Shown here piece by piece: positions 1 to 10,962 of a stretch of DNA of 64,000 nucleotides; positions within the stretch are counted from its first letter, which is position 1; each line of letters starts with the position of its first letter. Both the position numbers and the translations under genes were made by a program. Location of the stretch: assembly GCF_003594875.1 (NCBI RefSeq), contig NZ_QZEY01000002.1, positions 248,001 through 312,000 of the forward strand. Direction: 5' to 3'. The stretch comes from Bailinhaonella thermotolerans. Its GTDB lineage: Bacteria > Actinomycetota > Actinomycetes > Streptosporangiales > Streptosporangiaceae. A model generated the notes under the pieces. The model had not been told where the DNA came from. It made no database searches and saw nothing but the letters and a program-made list of their open reading frames with translations.

Positions 1-13
1 CATGGTCCCCTCC
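1..13 (-). promoter_or_regulatory. Ribosome binding site and possible ATG of a divergent gene leaving the window
   Basis: Read on the minus strand, this edge shows GGAGG, a 5-nt spacer containing GGACC, and then an ATG whose first base is position 3. This is a textbook start site for a gene that continues outside the window to the left. Only its start codon is visible, so its product is unknown. Confidence 0.35.
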
Positions 14-15
14 GC

Positions 16-771
16 ATGACAAGGTACTCATTCGTGAACTCCCCCGGCCCCGGCGGCAACCTCGGTGACGACCTCGGCGACGTCTGGGAGCGGGTGCTCG
101 GCACCCAGCCGGACCCGCCCTGGCAGGTCGTGCTCGCGACCGCCGCCGCCGCGCTGGCGATCGTGGCCTACCGCCCCGCGTGGCGGGTGGCGCGCAACGT
201 CGTCACCATCGCGCACGAGGGCGGGCACGCGCTGGTCGCCGTGCTCACCGGGCGCACGCTGACGGGCATCCGCCTGCACTCCGACACCTCCGGGGTCACC
301 GTCTCCAAGGGGCGGCCCACGGGCCCGGGGATGGTGGCGACCGCGTTCTCCGGATACGTCACGCCCTCGGCGCTGGGGTTCCTCGGGGCGTGGCTGCTGG
401 CGGCCGGGCACGTCACCGCGCTGCTCTGGATCATGATGGCGCTGCTGCTCGCCATGCTCGTCATGATCCGGAACGTCTTCGGCATCGTATCGCTGCTGGT
501 CACCGGCGGAGCCGTGTTCCTCGTCTCGTGGTACGCCCCCGCGCAGGTGCAGGGGGCCTTCGCCTACCTGGGGGTGTGGTTCCTGCTGTTCGGCGGGGTG
601 CGGCCGGTGTTCGAGCTGCGGTCCAAGCGGCGGCGCGGGCGGGCGCGCGACTCCGACGCCGACCAGCTCGCCCGCCTGACCCCGGTGCCCGCGGTCCTCT
701 GGGTGGGGTCGTTCGCGATCCTCGCGCTCGCCGCGCTCATCGCGGGCGGGCGGTGGCTCGTGGCGGGATAG
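16..771 (+). CDS. M50-family (M50B-like) membrane metallopeptidase
   Basis: Predicted integral-membrane zinc protease of 251 aa. The zinc motif HEGGH (HExxH form) follows the first hydrophobic segment at about residue 72, and further hydrophobic segments continue to the C-terminus. The length and layout fit the M50B-like peptidases common in actinobacteria. Members of M50 cleave within or next to the membrane, but the substrate here is unknown. The ATG at 16 is used because the frame stays open from there. Its upstream 15 bp are also the ribosome binding site of a possible divergent gene, so a start further in (for example GTG at 34) is possible. The Ser/Thr kinase gene follows 80 bp downstream in the same direction. 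Confidence 0.75.
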   Translation: MTRYSFVNSPGPGGNLGDDLGDVWERVLGTQPDPPWQVVLATAAAALAIVAYRPAWRVARNVVTIAHEGGHALVAVLTGRTLTGIRLHSDTSGVTVSKGRPTGPGMVATAFSGYVTPSALGFLGAWLLAAGHVTALLWIMMALLLAMLVMIRNVFGIVSLLVTGGAVFLVSWYAPAQVQGAFAYLGVWFLLFGGVRPVFELRSKRRRGRARDSDADQLARLTPVPAVLWVGSFAILALAALIAGGRWLVAG

Positions 772-851
772 GCTCACCGGGACGCTTGTGACACAAGGGG
801 GCATGACGCCCGCCGCGGGGGCTCGCGCGCGGGTGTTCCAGGGAGGTGCCG

Positions 852-2771
852 ATGACGGCTGAGCAGCGGGAGGAGGCCCCGGGCTACCGCGTGCTCGACC
901 AGGTCGGGCAGGGCGGTTTCGCCGTCGTGTACCGGGCCCACCAGGAACGCCTCGACCGGATCGTGGCGCTGAAGATCCTGTCGGTGGACCGGGTGGACCA
1001 GCGGGTCATGCGCAGGTTCCAGCGCGAGCTGAAGCTGACCAGCCGCCTGACCGGCCACCCGAACGTGGTCACCGTGCTCGACACGGGCATGACCAAGTCG
1101 GGCCGGCCGTACATCGCGATGGAGTACTTCGAGGGCGGCTCCCTGCGCGAGCGGATCACGCGGGAGGGCGCGCTGCCGGTCGCCGACGTGCTCCGGATCG
1201 GGGTCAAGGTCGCCGGGGCGCTGGCGGCGGTGCACGAGGCCGGGGTCTACCACGGCGACGTCAAACCGCAGAACATCCTGATCTCGCGGTACGGCGAGCC
1301 CGCGCTGGCCGACTTCGGCGTCGCGCGGATGGTGGACTCGGCCGAGGTGTCGCTGCACTCGCACGCGCTGACGCCGCTGCACGCCGCGCCGGAGGTCCTC
1401 AACGGCAAGAGCCACGACCCGTCCTCGGACCTGTACTCCCTCGGCTCCACGCTGTACCAGCTCCTCGCCGGCCGCCCCGCCTTCTACCGGGAGAACGACA
1501 CCGGGATCGCGCCGCTCATGCTGCGCGTGATCGGCCAGGAGCCGCCGCCGATCACCCGCCCCGACGCTCCCCCGGCCCTGTGCGCCGCCATCCTGCGGGC
1601 GATGGCCAAGCACCCCGAGGCCCGCTTCCCCGACACCCGCGCCTTCGCCGCGCACCTCCAGCGCATCCAGGCCGAGCTGGGCCTGCCGGTCACCGACCTG
1701 GCCGGCGCCTCCTCCGTCCCCCTCCCGGCGTACGGCGGGGCCGACCCGGCCTTCCCGGCCACGCCGCCCGAGGGCGAGCCCTCGCCCGCGTCCCCGCCGG
1801 GCCCCGCCGCGCCGTACGGCTCGCGCCCGGAGGCCCCGCCCGGCGCGCCCCGGCCGGAGACGCCCGCCCCGCCGTACACGCCGGAGTTCCCGGCGCCCGG
1901 GCCCGCGCGGGGGTTCCCACCCGGCGGGGGCGCCCGGCCGGCCGCGGGGCCGGGGCACGCGCCGCGCCCGGGCGAGGCCGCGCCGCCCGCGTTCCCGGGC
2001 TCCGGGGGCCACGCCGCGCCCCGTCCCGGGCAGCACGGCGGGGCCGGACAGCACGGCGGGGCCGGGGGGCACACAGGGGGGCACGGCGGGCCGCACGCGG
2101 CCCCGGCGAACGCGGGCCGTCCCGCCTTCCCCGTCCCCGGCCCGGCGGTCCCGCCCGTCATCTCCCACCAGGAGGCGGCGGGCGCGGCGCCGTACGGCCC
2201 GGTGGCGGCCGAGACGCGCGGGGCGTACGACGGCGGGCGCCCGGGGGCCGTGACCGAGCCGGGTCACGGCGCGCGGCGGCGGGACGGCGGCCGGGGGGTG
2301 CGCCGCCAGATCGCCGGGGCGGTCCTGGTGGCGGCCCTCGCGGGGACCGCCGTCGGCGTCGTGGCGCTGGTGAACGCGCGCGGGGGCGAGCAGCCGCCGG
2401 CGCGGCCCGTCGGCAACGCCGCCGCGACGGTCTCCCCCACGCCCACGCCCTCCCCGTCCCGCCAGCCGGGCGTGCCCAAGGCCGTCGCCGACGCCGTGCG
2501 CCCGAGGTCGCTCCGCGCCGCCACCGACACCGGCACGTCCCTGGCCCTGTCCTGGCGGCTGCCCCCGAACGCCAAGGACCTGCCCGTGGTGCTCCAGCAG
2601 CGCCCCGGCGGGAAGCAGCTCACCGCCCTCGGCAACGGCACCCGCACCACCACCGTCAGCGGCCTCGACCCCGACCTCGGGTACTGCTTCCTCGTGGGCG
2701 TCGTCGTCGAGATCGGCAAGCGCCCGGTGTGGTCCAAGCCCTACTGCGTGCGCGGCGCCGTGGCCGAGTGA
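852..2771 (+). CDS. Receptor-like Ser/Thr protein kinase with C-terminal Fn3-like domain
   Basis: Hanks-type kinase of 639 aa. The kinase domain covers about residues 12-275, with a glycine loop (GQGGF, about residue 19), a VALK lysine, the catalytic loop HGDVKPQN (HGD in place of HRD, a frequent actinobacterial variant) and DFG. A long Pro/Gly/Ala/His linker (about 285-480) follows, including QHGGAG repeats encoded near 2030-2090. A single transmembrane helix lies at about 484-505, then a Thr/Pro stretch and a fibronectin III-like domain (about 550-639) predicted to be outside the cell. The ATG at 852 is preferred over the in-frame GTG at 846, because GGGAGG at 841-846 is 5 nt from the ATG but overlaps the GTG. 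It probably senses an external or wall signal. The neighbouring Fn3/MoxR/DUF58 operon on the other strand also contains Fn3 domains. Confidence 0.9.
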   Translation: MTAEQREEAPGYRVLDQVGQGGFAVVYRAHQERLDRIVALKILSVDRVDQRVMRRFQRELKLTSRLTGHPNVVTVLDTGMTKSGRPYIAMEYFEGGSLRERITREGALPVADVLRIGVKVAGALAAVHEAGVYHGDVKPQNILISRYGEPALADFGVARMVDSAEVSLHSHALTPLHAAPEVLNGKSHDPSSDLYSLGSTLYQLLAGRPAFYRENDTGIAPLMLRVIGQEPPPITRPDAPPALCAAILRAMAKHPEARFPDTRAFAAHLQRIQAELGLPVTDLAGASSVPLPAYGGADPAFPATPPEGEPSPASPPGPAAPYGSRPEAPPGAPRPETPAPPYTPEFPAPGPARGFPPGGGARPAAGPGHAPRPGEAAPPAFPGSGGHAAPRPGQHGGAGQHGGAGGHTGGHGGPHAAPANAGRPAFPVPGPAVPPVISHQEAAGAAPYGPVAAETRGAYDGGRPGAVTEPGHGARRRDGGRGVRRQIAGAVLVAALAGTAVGVVALVNARGGEQPPARPVGNAAATVSPTPTPSPSRQPGVPKAVADAVRPRSLRAATDTGTSLALSWRLPPNAKDLPVVLQQRPGGKQLTALGNGTRTTTVSGLDPDLGYCFLVGVVVEIGKRPVWSKPYCVRGAVAE

Positions 2772-2919
2772 CCCCGCCGCCCGCGCAGGACGGGCTTGAG
2801 GCGTCCCGCGCGCCGGGCCCTCCTCCGCCCACGGCGGGAGCGGGCGCGGGCCGCCCGGGACGGCCGGGACGCGCGATCCGGCCCGGCGCGCTCCCGGCCG
2901 GTGAGCGCGCGGGAGCGGA

Positions 2920-4212
2920 TCAGGACGGCGGCGGCCCGGGGCCGGCGAGGTCGCCGGGGCTGGCGGGATCGCGGGGGTCACCGGGATCGCCGGGGTCGCC
3001 GGGGGGCGGGACGCGGCGGAGGGCGGCGGCGGTGAGGAGCGTGGCCAGGAGGCCCGCGGCCCCGGCGACGACCAGGGCCGCGCGGGGCCCCGTGGCGTCG
3101 AGGAGGAGGCCGCCGCCCACGTACGCCAGGGCCGCGGCGACCCCGATCGCGCCGTAGAGCGTGCCGAAGACGCGGGAGAGGTAGGCGGCCGGGACGGTGC
3201 GCTGCACGAGCGTGTTCGCGGCGACGTCCATCGCGGCGATGCCCAGCCCGCGGACCGCCTGGACCGTGAAGGCGGCGGCGACCGCCCAGGCCAGGCCGGT
3301 CAGCAGGTTCCCCGCGCTGCTCACGGCGAAGCCGGCGACGAGCAGGGGCGGCATGGGGAGAGGGCGCCGGGCGCGGCCCAGCAGGGCGTACCCCGCGAGC
3401 AGGCCCGCGCCCACCGCCGCGAGCAGGAGGCCCGCCGCCGAGCCGCCGCCGCGCAGGGTGTCGGTGGCGAGGAAGACCAGCGCGACGTCGTCGATGCCGT
3501 TGAACGCCACGATCGCGAAGTAGCCCAGGCCGACGGCGCGCAGCAGCGGGGCCCCGGCGATGTGGCGCAGCCCGTCCGCGGTGTCGCGCAGCAGGGACCC
3601 CCGCCCCGGGGCGGGCTCTCTCGGGGCGCGCGGCAGCCGGGCGATCAGGACCGCCGACAGCAGGAAGGTCGCGGCGTCCGTCAGGAGCACGCCGCGCACG
3701 CCCGCGAGCGGGAGCAGGAGCGCGGCGAGCAGGGGCCCGAGCGTCTCCCCGGCGTTGGTCCCGAAGCCGATGGCGGCGTTCGCGGGCTCCAGGTCCCGGT
3801 CCCGCACCAGGGCGGGCACGATCGCGCGCGAGACGGGCTGGAAGACCTGCCCGGCGACGGCCCGCAGCGCCACGAGGACGAGCAGCGCCGGCAGCGCGGG
3901 GGTCCACAGCGCCATCGCCGCGACCAGCGCCGCCTGGGCCAGCTCGCACGCGACCATCACGCGGCGCGGCTCGAACCGGTCCCCGACCGCGCCCGCCAGG
4001 GGCCCGAGCAGCGCGGGCGCGAAGTCCCCCACGAGGAGCAGCAGGGCGACCGCGAGCGCCTGGCCGGTGGTCTCCGCGACGTGCAGCATGAGGGCGACCA
4101 GGCTGAGCGAGTCCCCGAGGAACGACACGCTCCGCGCGGTCCACAGCAGCCGGAAGGCCCCGTGCGACCGGACCAGCCCGAGGGCCCCTCCCGCCTTCAC
4201 GCCCGAGATCAT
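2920..4212 (-). CDS. MFS transporter (exporter-like)
   Basis: Major facilitator superfamily permease of 430 aa with about ten to twelve hydrophobic helices. The N-terminal part reads WTARSVSFLGDSLS and the loop after helix 2 has GAVGDRFEPRR, typical of DHA/enterobactin-exporter-like MFS_3 proteins. The C-terminal tail is made of GDP/PGDP repeats and is probably unstructured. The ATG at 4212 is the first in frame. It lies 66 bp downstream of the transglutaminase-like gene in the same direction and may be read through from that operon. It converges with the kinase gene, leaving 148 bp between them. The substrate cannot be predicted. Confidence 0.85.
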   Translation of the reverse strand: MISGVKAGGALGLVRSHGAFRLLWTARSVSFLGDSLSLVALMLHVAETTGQALAVALLLLVGDFAPALLGPLAGAVGDRFEPRRVMVACELAQAALVAAMALWTPALPALLVLVALRAVAGQVFQPVSRAIVPALVRDRDLEPANAAIGFGTNAGETLGPLLAALLLPLAGVRGVLLTDAATFLLSAVLIARLPRAPREPAPGRGSLLRDTADGLRHIAGAPLLRAVGLGYFAIVAFNGIDDVALVFLATDTLRGGGSAAGLLLAAVGAGLLAGYALLGRARRPLPMPPLLVAGFAVSSAGNLLTGLAWAVAAAFTVQAVRGLGIAAMDVAANTLVQRTVPAAYLSRVFGTLYGAIGVAAALAYVGGGLLLDATGPRAALVVAGAAGLLATLLTAAALRRVPPPGDPGDPGDPRDPASPGDLAGPGPPPS

Positions 4213-4278
4213 CCAGGAGCCGCCCGCGCCCGTCCACCCGTTTTCCCGGCGACCGCGCGCCGCCGTCCCCGGCGGGGG

Positions 4279-6645
4279 TCAGAGCCGCAGGGACCGGGGC
4301 GACAGGCGGTGCCGGAGGCGGCGCAGCGGGCCCGCCGCGCGCCGGGAGAGCCGCCCGAGGGCGTCCGCGTGGGTCCAGGCGGTGGCGGCGGCCGCCGGGG
4401 TGGGCGGGGCGGGGGCGAAGCGGGCGTCGTTGACCAGGTCGGCGAGCGGCCGCAGGTGGGAGCCGGCCTCGGGCCCCAGCGCCTCGGACGCGAGCGCGGC
4501 CACCTCGGCCGCCGACAGCGCGGGCGAGGCCGCCACGTCCAGCCTGCGCAGTTCCTCCCGCGTCTGGGCCCAGGCCCCGGCGACGCGCCCGGCCGGGTCC
4601 GCGGCCCCCCGGCGGCGGCGCCGGCGGAGGTACGGCAGGAGCAGCGCGGCGCCGCCGTACGCCGCGAGCAGGGCCGCGACCGCGCCGGCGGCGACCTGCC
4701 ACCAGGGGAAGGAGTCCTCCCGCGCGGACTCGGCGGACTCCTCCTCCGCGGACTTCTCCCGGGGCGGGGGCGCGTCGGAGGAGGCCGAGTCCTCGACCTT
4801 CTTCTCCAGGTCCTGCCGCTCCTTGGTGGCCCCCTGCGGGACCTCGTGGTCCTCCTTGGCGTTCGCCCGGCCCGGCGTGGGATAGAACGGCACCCAGCCG
4901 AGGCGCTCGAACTTGATCTCCGGCCAGACCAGCACGTCGCCCGCCCGGACCCGGTGCGCGCCGCCTTCGGCCGCCCCGGGCCGGAAGCCCACCGCGACCC
5001 GGCTGGGCAGCCCCAGCGTGCGCGCCATCAGGGCGAACGCGGTCGAGAACTGCTCGGCCGTGCCTCGCCGGGAGAACTCCAGGAAGTCCTCGACGATCCG
5101 GTAGGAGTGGCCGGGGGGCGCGGTGACGTCGTTCTTGGCGTGCTTGCGCAGGAAGTTCTGCAGCCGGATGGCCTGCTGCGTCGGGAACCGCGCCCCGTCC
5201 GTCGCCTTCTGGGCGAGCCTGCGGAACTTGTCCACCTGGGGCGCGGGCCGCCCGGCCAGGTCGCCGGGCAGCGCGAGCGCGGCGCGGGCCTCCTCGTCGC
5301 TCGCGGGCACGGCGGCGCGCAGCTCGGCGGCGCTGGGCCGGGGAACCGACGAGGTGACCCGGTAGGACGTCCCCTCGCGGGGGCGCTCGGCGGCCACGAG
5401 CATGCCGCTGCCCGCGTCGGCGGACACCGTGACGCCGCTCACCGCCACCGGCCGGTCGGCGGCGGGCAGCCAGCTCCCCGGCAGCCGCCGGATCGTGACC
5501 TCCTGCTCCACCGTGTCGTGCCGGGCGATCGTCTCCTCGCCCGGCGCGGCCGGGGGGACGCGCCCGCCGGTCACCTGGAACCTCGCCGAGGAGGACCACC
5601 CGAGCCCGTCGTACCGGTCGAGCACGGCGAGCCGCCAGTTCGCGGGCGCGCTCGCGCGGACGGTGAACAGCTCCTGCTCGGGGTTGAGCAGCCACGCCGA
5701 CACCCGGTCCAGCGGGCTCACGCTGTCGAACTTGACCGGCGGCGGCGCCTCCACGTGCTCACGCGGGTCGTACGGCTCGGCGGCCACCGGCAGCCGCGGC
5801 CCGGCCAGGGAGGCGACCAGCCCCAGCGCCGCCGCCGCGGGCACGGCGGGGGCCAGCCACCACAGCGGCCGCCCCGCGCGCGCGAGCAGCAGCGGCACGG
5901 CGGCCGCGGCCAGGCCCGCCGCCGGGAGGACGTTGGACCCCGGCCCGCCCACGCCGTAGACCAGGGCGGCCGCGAACACCCCGAGCGCCGGGAGCACCGG
6001 CAGCGCGGCGGCCCGGCTCCGCAGGACCGCCTCGGCCCCGATCGCCGCCGCGATCCACACGAGCACGTGCACGAAGACCAGCAGCCGGGGTTCCGGCGGG
6101 GCCGGTAGGATCGTGGTCAGCAGCCCCTTCCAGGAGTCCCGGAGCCCCGCGCCCACCGCACCGAGGGTGGCGGGCGCGGGCGCGGCCCGGAACACCCCGA
6201 GGCAGGCGGCCAGGAGCCACGCCAGCGCGCTGACCGGCAGCGACGCCCACAGCGGCAGCCGCGCGCACGCGGCCGCCACGATCACCGGCGACACCGCGGC
6301 GATCCCCGCGACGGGGGCCAGCTCGCCGATCGCGAACACCCGGTGGAAGGCGAGCCCGGCGACCCCGGCCACCGCCGCCACCAGGGTGAGCTCGACGCCG
6401 CGCCGCGCGATCCCCGCCACGTCCGCGCCGGGCCCCCGGCCGCTCCTCCGCGCCCCCCTGCCGCGGCCGGGCACCGGGACGTGGCCGGCGTCGTGGGCGG
6501 CCGGGTCGTGGGCGGCCGGGTCGTGGGCGGCCGGGTCGTGGCCGGCGGGGTCGTGGGCGGCGGGGTCGTGGGCGGCGGCGTGGCGGGCCGCGGGCGCGCC
6601 GTGGCGGCCGGGGGCGGCGGGCTCGTCGAGGGCGGGGCGCGTCAT
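4279..6645 (-). CDS. TgpA-like DUF3488/transglutaminase-like membrane protein, catalytic triad apparently lost
   Basis: Protein of 788 aa: a His/Asp/Pro-rich cytosolic N-terminus with AHDPA repeats, a multi-helix membrane region (about 80-290), an extracellular region with a transglutaminase-like domain (about 480-600), another helix near 645, and a cytosolic DUF4129-like tail. This is the TgpA architecture found beside MoxR and DUF58 genes. In the transglutaminase core the usual G-x-C-E-x-F is GTAEQF (Cys to Ala, about residue 531), the His of the DAHAW motif is replaced (DVLVW, about 571), and the Asp of FDP is Tyr (FYPTP). By family knowledge these are the catalytic Cys-His-Asp positions, so this copy is probably a binding or scaffold protein rather than an enzyme. 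The start ATG overlaps the DUF58 stop (ATGA). Confidence 0.85.
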   Translation of the reverse strand: MTRPALDEPAAPGRHGAPAARHAAAHDPAAHDPAGHDPAAHDPAAHDPAAHDAGHVPVPGRGRGARRSGRGPGADVAGIARRGVELTLVAAVAGVAGLAFHRVFAIGELAPVAGIAAVSPVIVAAACARLPLWASLPVSALAWLLAACLGVFRAAPAPATLGAVGAGLRDSWKGLLTTILPAPPEPRLLVFVHVLVWIAAAIGAEAVLRSRAAALPVLPALGVFAAALVYGVGGPGSNVLPAAGLAAAAVPLLLARAGRPLWWLAPAVPAAAALGLVASLAGPRLPVAAEPYDPREHVEAPPPVKFDSVSPLDRVSAWLLNPEQELFTVRASAPANWRLAVLDRYDGLGWSSSARFQVTGGRVPPAAPGEETIARHDTVEQEVTIRRLPGSWLPAADRPVAVSGVTVSADAGSGMLVAAERPREGTSYRVTSSVPRPSAAELRAAVPASDEEARAALALPGDLAGRPAPQVDKFRRLAQKATDGARFPTQQAIRLQNFLRKHAKNDVTAPPGHSYRIVEDFLEFSRRGTAEQFSTAFALMARTLGLPSRVAVGFRPGAAEGGAHRVRAGDVLVWPEIKFERLGWVPFYPTPGRANAKEDHEVPQGATKERQDLEKKVEDSASSDAPPPREKSAEEESAESAREDSFPWWQVAAGAVAALLAAYGGAALLLPYLRRRRRRGAADPAGRVAGAWAQTREELRRLDVAASPALSAAEVAALASEALGPEAGSHLRPLADLVNDARFAPAPPTPAAAATAWTHADALGRLSRRAAGPLRRLRHRLSPRSLRL
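6491..6580 (-). repeat. 15-bp tandem repeat, six copies, coding for AHDPA
   Basis: Units starting TCGTG recur at 6491, 6506, 6521, 6536, 6551 and 6566 on the plus strand. On the coding strand each encodes an Ala-His-Asp-Pro-Ala/Gly pentapeptide in the cytosolic N-terminus of the TgpA-like protein. The evenly spaced His and Asp could bind metal, but length variation by slippage is an equally good explanation. Confidence 0.85.
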
Positions 6646-7759
6646 CGGGTCTCGCGGGTCCAGGCGGCGGAGAGGGTCTCCAGGTCGGGGACGTCCAGGA
6701 CGGTCACCCCGGGCAGGGCCGGGGAACGGTGGGCCGACCCGGCGCGGACGCAGACGACGCGGTCGAAGCGGCGGCGCGCCGGGAGCAGGTCGGCCGGGTC
6801 GGCGGCGGGCCCGCTCACCACGACGAGCGCGCCCCCGGCGGCCACCCGGCGGGCGACGTCCATCGCCGAGACGCCGGGGGCGGGGGCGACCAGGGCGAGC
6901 CGGTCGAGGATGGCCTCGGCGTCGGCCGGGCCGCCCTTGGTCTCCAGGAGCGTGTCGGCGGCGGCGAGCAGGCGGACCGGGAAGTTCTGGCGGGCGGCGG
7001 CGACCGCGACCGAGGCGGCCGCGTCCACCGCCAGCTCGAACGCCTCGTCCCCGTCGTACGCCACCGGCCGCAGGTCGAGCACGACGGCCGTGGTGGGCAG
7101 GGTGGCGTCCACGAGCTGGCGCACCATGAGCGTCCCGGTGCGGGCGCTGGACTTCCAGTGGACGTGCCGCAGGTCGTCGCCCAGGACGTACTCCCGCAGC
7201 GTGTGGAAGGTGACCGTGCCCGCCGGGGCGTTGTCGGCGGAGGTCCCGTCGAGGTGGTGGGCCCGCCCCGACGGCAGCAGCGGCAGCGGCACCGTGCGCG
7301 GCCGCACCACGAGCGTCTCCGCCGCGCCGTACGACGTGGTCCGGCGCGACAGGCCCAGCGGGTCCGACCGCTCCAGCGTGAGCGGGCCGACCGGGATCTC
7401 GCCGCGCCGGTCGGTGGGCAGCCGGTACGTCACGGACCGGGCGGCGCGGCGCGGCAGGCGGGGCACCTCCACGTCGATCACCCGGCTCCCGAAGCGGTCC
7501 CCGGCGCGCAGGCCCGAGCGGGCGCGGCCCTCGTTCGTGACGTGGAGCACGGCGACGGCCGCCTCGCCCCGGGCGACCCGGAGCGGGGCGACCTCGCGGC
7601 GGACCTCCAGTCTCGGCCTCGGCAGGGTCCAGAGCGCGGCGGCGGCGACCGCGAGCAGCCCGGCGACGGCGAGGACGCCCGGCTCGGGGTACCCCAGCGC
7701 CGCGCCCCCGGCGTACAGGACGGCGGAGGCGGCCAGGACGCCCCAGCCGAGCCGGGTGA

Positions 7760-7763
<4 letters not shown>
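6642..7763 (-). CDS. DUF58 domain-containing protein
   Basis: Protein of 373 aa with two N-terminal hydrophobic helices (about residues 8-50) followed by the DUF58 region. The conserved block with a G-D-D-x-R-x-x-H-W-K pattern is present at about residues 192-202. DUF58 proteins have a VWA-like fold and work with MoxR AAA ATPases, by analogy in assembly or maturation of membrane or secreted complexes. The start is GTG at 7763, which overlaps the MoxR stop (GTGA). The stop overlaps the next gene's ATG. This tight coupling indicates stoichiometric production within the Fn3-MoxR-DUF58-TgpA operon. Confidence 0.9.
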
Positions 7764-8739
<976 letters not shown>

Positions 8740-8740
<1 letters not shown>

Positions 8741-10962
8741 CAGTCGGTGCACTCGTAGAGCGGGCCGCCCGGGAACGACCCCTTGGGCGTGGTCATGAGC
8801 GTGTCGCTGAGGTAGCCGACGCGGCCGCCCCAGGCGACGCGGTTCCACACGTCGCTGGTCTGCTTGCTCTCCGGCTCGGTGTACGACTCGCCCTTGACCT
8901 GGCAGATCACGGTGAGCGAGAGGTACTTGCCCTTCTCGATCTTGCCGATCTCGCCGGAGGCGGAGGGGCCGGGCCGGATGAGCGTGTTGGTCTGGTTGTT
9001 GTTGGCGTTCTTGTACGCCCTGCGGGGATAGGCCAGGCTCACGGTGACCGACAGGCCGCCGACCTCGCCCGCGCCGTTCTTCATCGACAGGGAGAACGAG
9101 TACGACCGGTTGTTGGCCAGCTCCTTGACCTCGGCGCTGGTCCCCCTGACCGTGCGGACCGCGTGGTCGGGCAGCCCCAGGACGTACTCGGTGTCCGGCC
9201 CGGCCCCGGGCGGGGCGTCCCAGCTCAGCGCGATCGCGCGGTTCATCGGCCGGCCCCGGAAGTTGGTCGGGGCCTGCGGCGCGGCGCACGGGCGCACGGA
9301 CGCGGTCGGCTCGGACTCGGCGGTGCCCGCCTTGGACCTGGCCACGACGCGGAAGGTGTACTCCTTCTGGCAGTCGCCGCCGGTCACCGTGAACTGGAAC
9401 GGCCCCTCGGCGTCCACCTGGCGGGGCGAGACGCGCACGCCGGGCGGGGTGGAACGCAGCTCGTACGCCTGGACGGTGCCGGTCGAGGGGGTGAACGTCA
9501 CGGTGACGCCGCTCGCCGAGGTGGAGGCGGTGACGTTGCCCGGCGGGGTCGGCTTGCCGTCCCCGGGCTCCTCCCGGGGGTCGGGGGTCGGCGAGGGGCC
9601 GCCCGGGTCGGGGTCCTGCGCGGTCGGCGACGGGTCCGGCTCCGGCTCCTCGCCCCGCTGGGACGGGCTCGGGTCCGGCCGGCCGCGGTCGTCGTCGCGG
9701 CGGTCATCGTCGTCGTCCCTGCCCTGGCCGCGGCGGTCGCCGTCGTCCTGGCGGGCGGTCGCCTGCGGGTCGGGCGCGGCGGTGGTCGGAGGGGCGGTCC
9801 GGGTGGGGCCGGGCGCGTCCTCGTCGTCCTTCTCCACGCCGCGCGAGCGGCCCTCGGAGTCCACGACGACGGCCTTCTCGCCCTTGGGGTCGTTGGCCCA
9901 CAGCAGCCCGTCCTTGACGAACACGTCCATCGTGCCGCCCCGGCCGGACACCGGCAGCTCCTCGACCATCTTGCGGGCGGCGGTGTCGTACACGAGCAGC
10001 CGGCCGCTGGACTGGTCGGGGATGTAGACGCGGCGGCCGAGGGCCTGCGGCGCGCCCACCTTGCGCCCGGTCACGTCCACGTTGGCGTGCATGGAGGCGC
10101 CGGTGGCGGTGTCCACCATGACGAGCTTGCCGGCGGCGGGCGCGAGCACCGGCACGACCGGGCCCTCGGTGGTCACCGGGACCAGGACGCCCGCGCCGGG
10201 GGCCTCGCGGACCTCCGCCGGGAGGTTGATCTTGACCTGGCGGCCGTCCTTGGCGATCAGCGTGGAGAAGCTCTGGCTCGTGTTGGTCACGACCGGCTGG
10301 CCGGCCGCCATCGTGAGCGACAGCCGGTCGCGCGGCTCGCCCACGGTCACCGGCTGGGCCGGCCGCCCGGCCTGGATCGGGACGAGCTGGCCGGTCGCGG
10401 GGGCGGGCACCCACAGCCGCCCGGCGTCGTCCACGCCGCCCAGCCCCAGCGGGCCGGGCAGCGCTACGGGCGCGCCGACCTTCTCCAGGGACGCCGCGTC
10501 GATCTGCTGCACGCTGCCCTTGAGGTCGATCGCGTACGCCGCGCCGGAGCCGATGACCACCTGGATCTTCTCGGCCGGGAACCTGCGGGTCTGCACGACG
10601 CTGAGCTGCGTCGGGTCGATGCGGCTCACGGTCCCGGTGGACTCGTCCACGAGCAGGACGCTGGCGCCCTCCTGCACGACCTTCATCCCGGCGGAGCTCT
10701 TGGCCGAGACCAGCTCGATCCGCCCGTCCACCGCGCCGGACAGGCCGTTGACGTGGGACACGCCCTTGCCGTGGCTGAGCAGCCACGCGCCGATGTCCGA
10801 CAGCCGCGGCGTGGCGTTGGAGATGCCCACGCCGAACGCCACGGCCGCCGCGGCCAGCGCGCAGGCGACCGCGGCGGCGATGATCCCCGTCCGCCGGTCC
10901 GTCCCGCGACCGTTCACGCTTCTCGCCACCGTTCTCACAACCCCGTAGAAGACCCGATGCAC
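8740..10962 (-). CDS. Membrane-anchored Fn3-domain protein with propeller-like repeats
   Basis: Protein of 740 aa with an Arg-rich N-terminus, one transmembrane helix (about residues 28-48), and an extracellular region of repeated beta-strand blocks (about 60-370) that look like a propeller. A Pro/Asp/Arg-rich linker follows (about 375-470), then two fibronectin III domains (about 475-660), and a C-terminal SH3-like domain ending in the YECTD stop region. It is the first gene of the coupled operon with MoxR, DUF58 and TgpA-like proteins, so it is probably the extracellular sensor or assembly target of that system. The GTG at 10962 is the longest start but has no clear ribosome binding site. 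Internal GTGs within the next 20 codons are possible. Confidence 0.8.
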
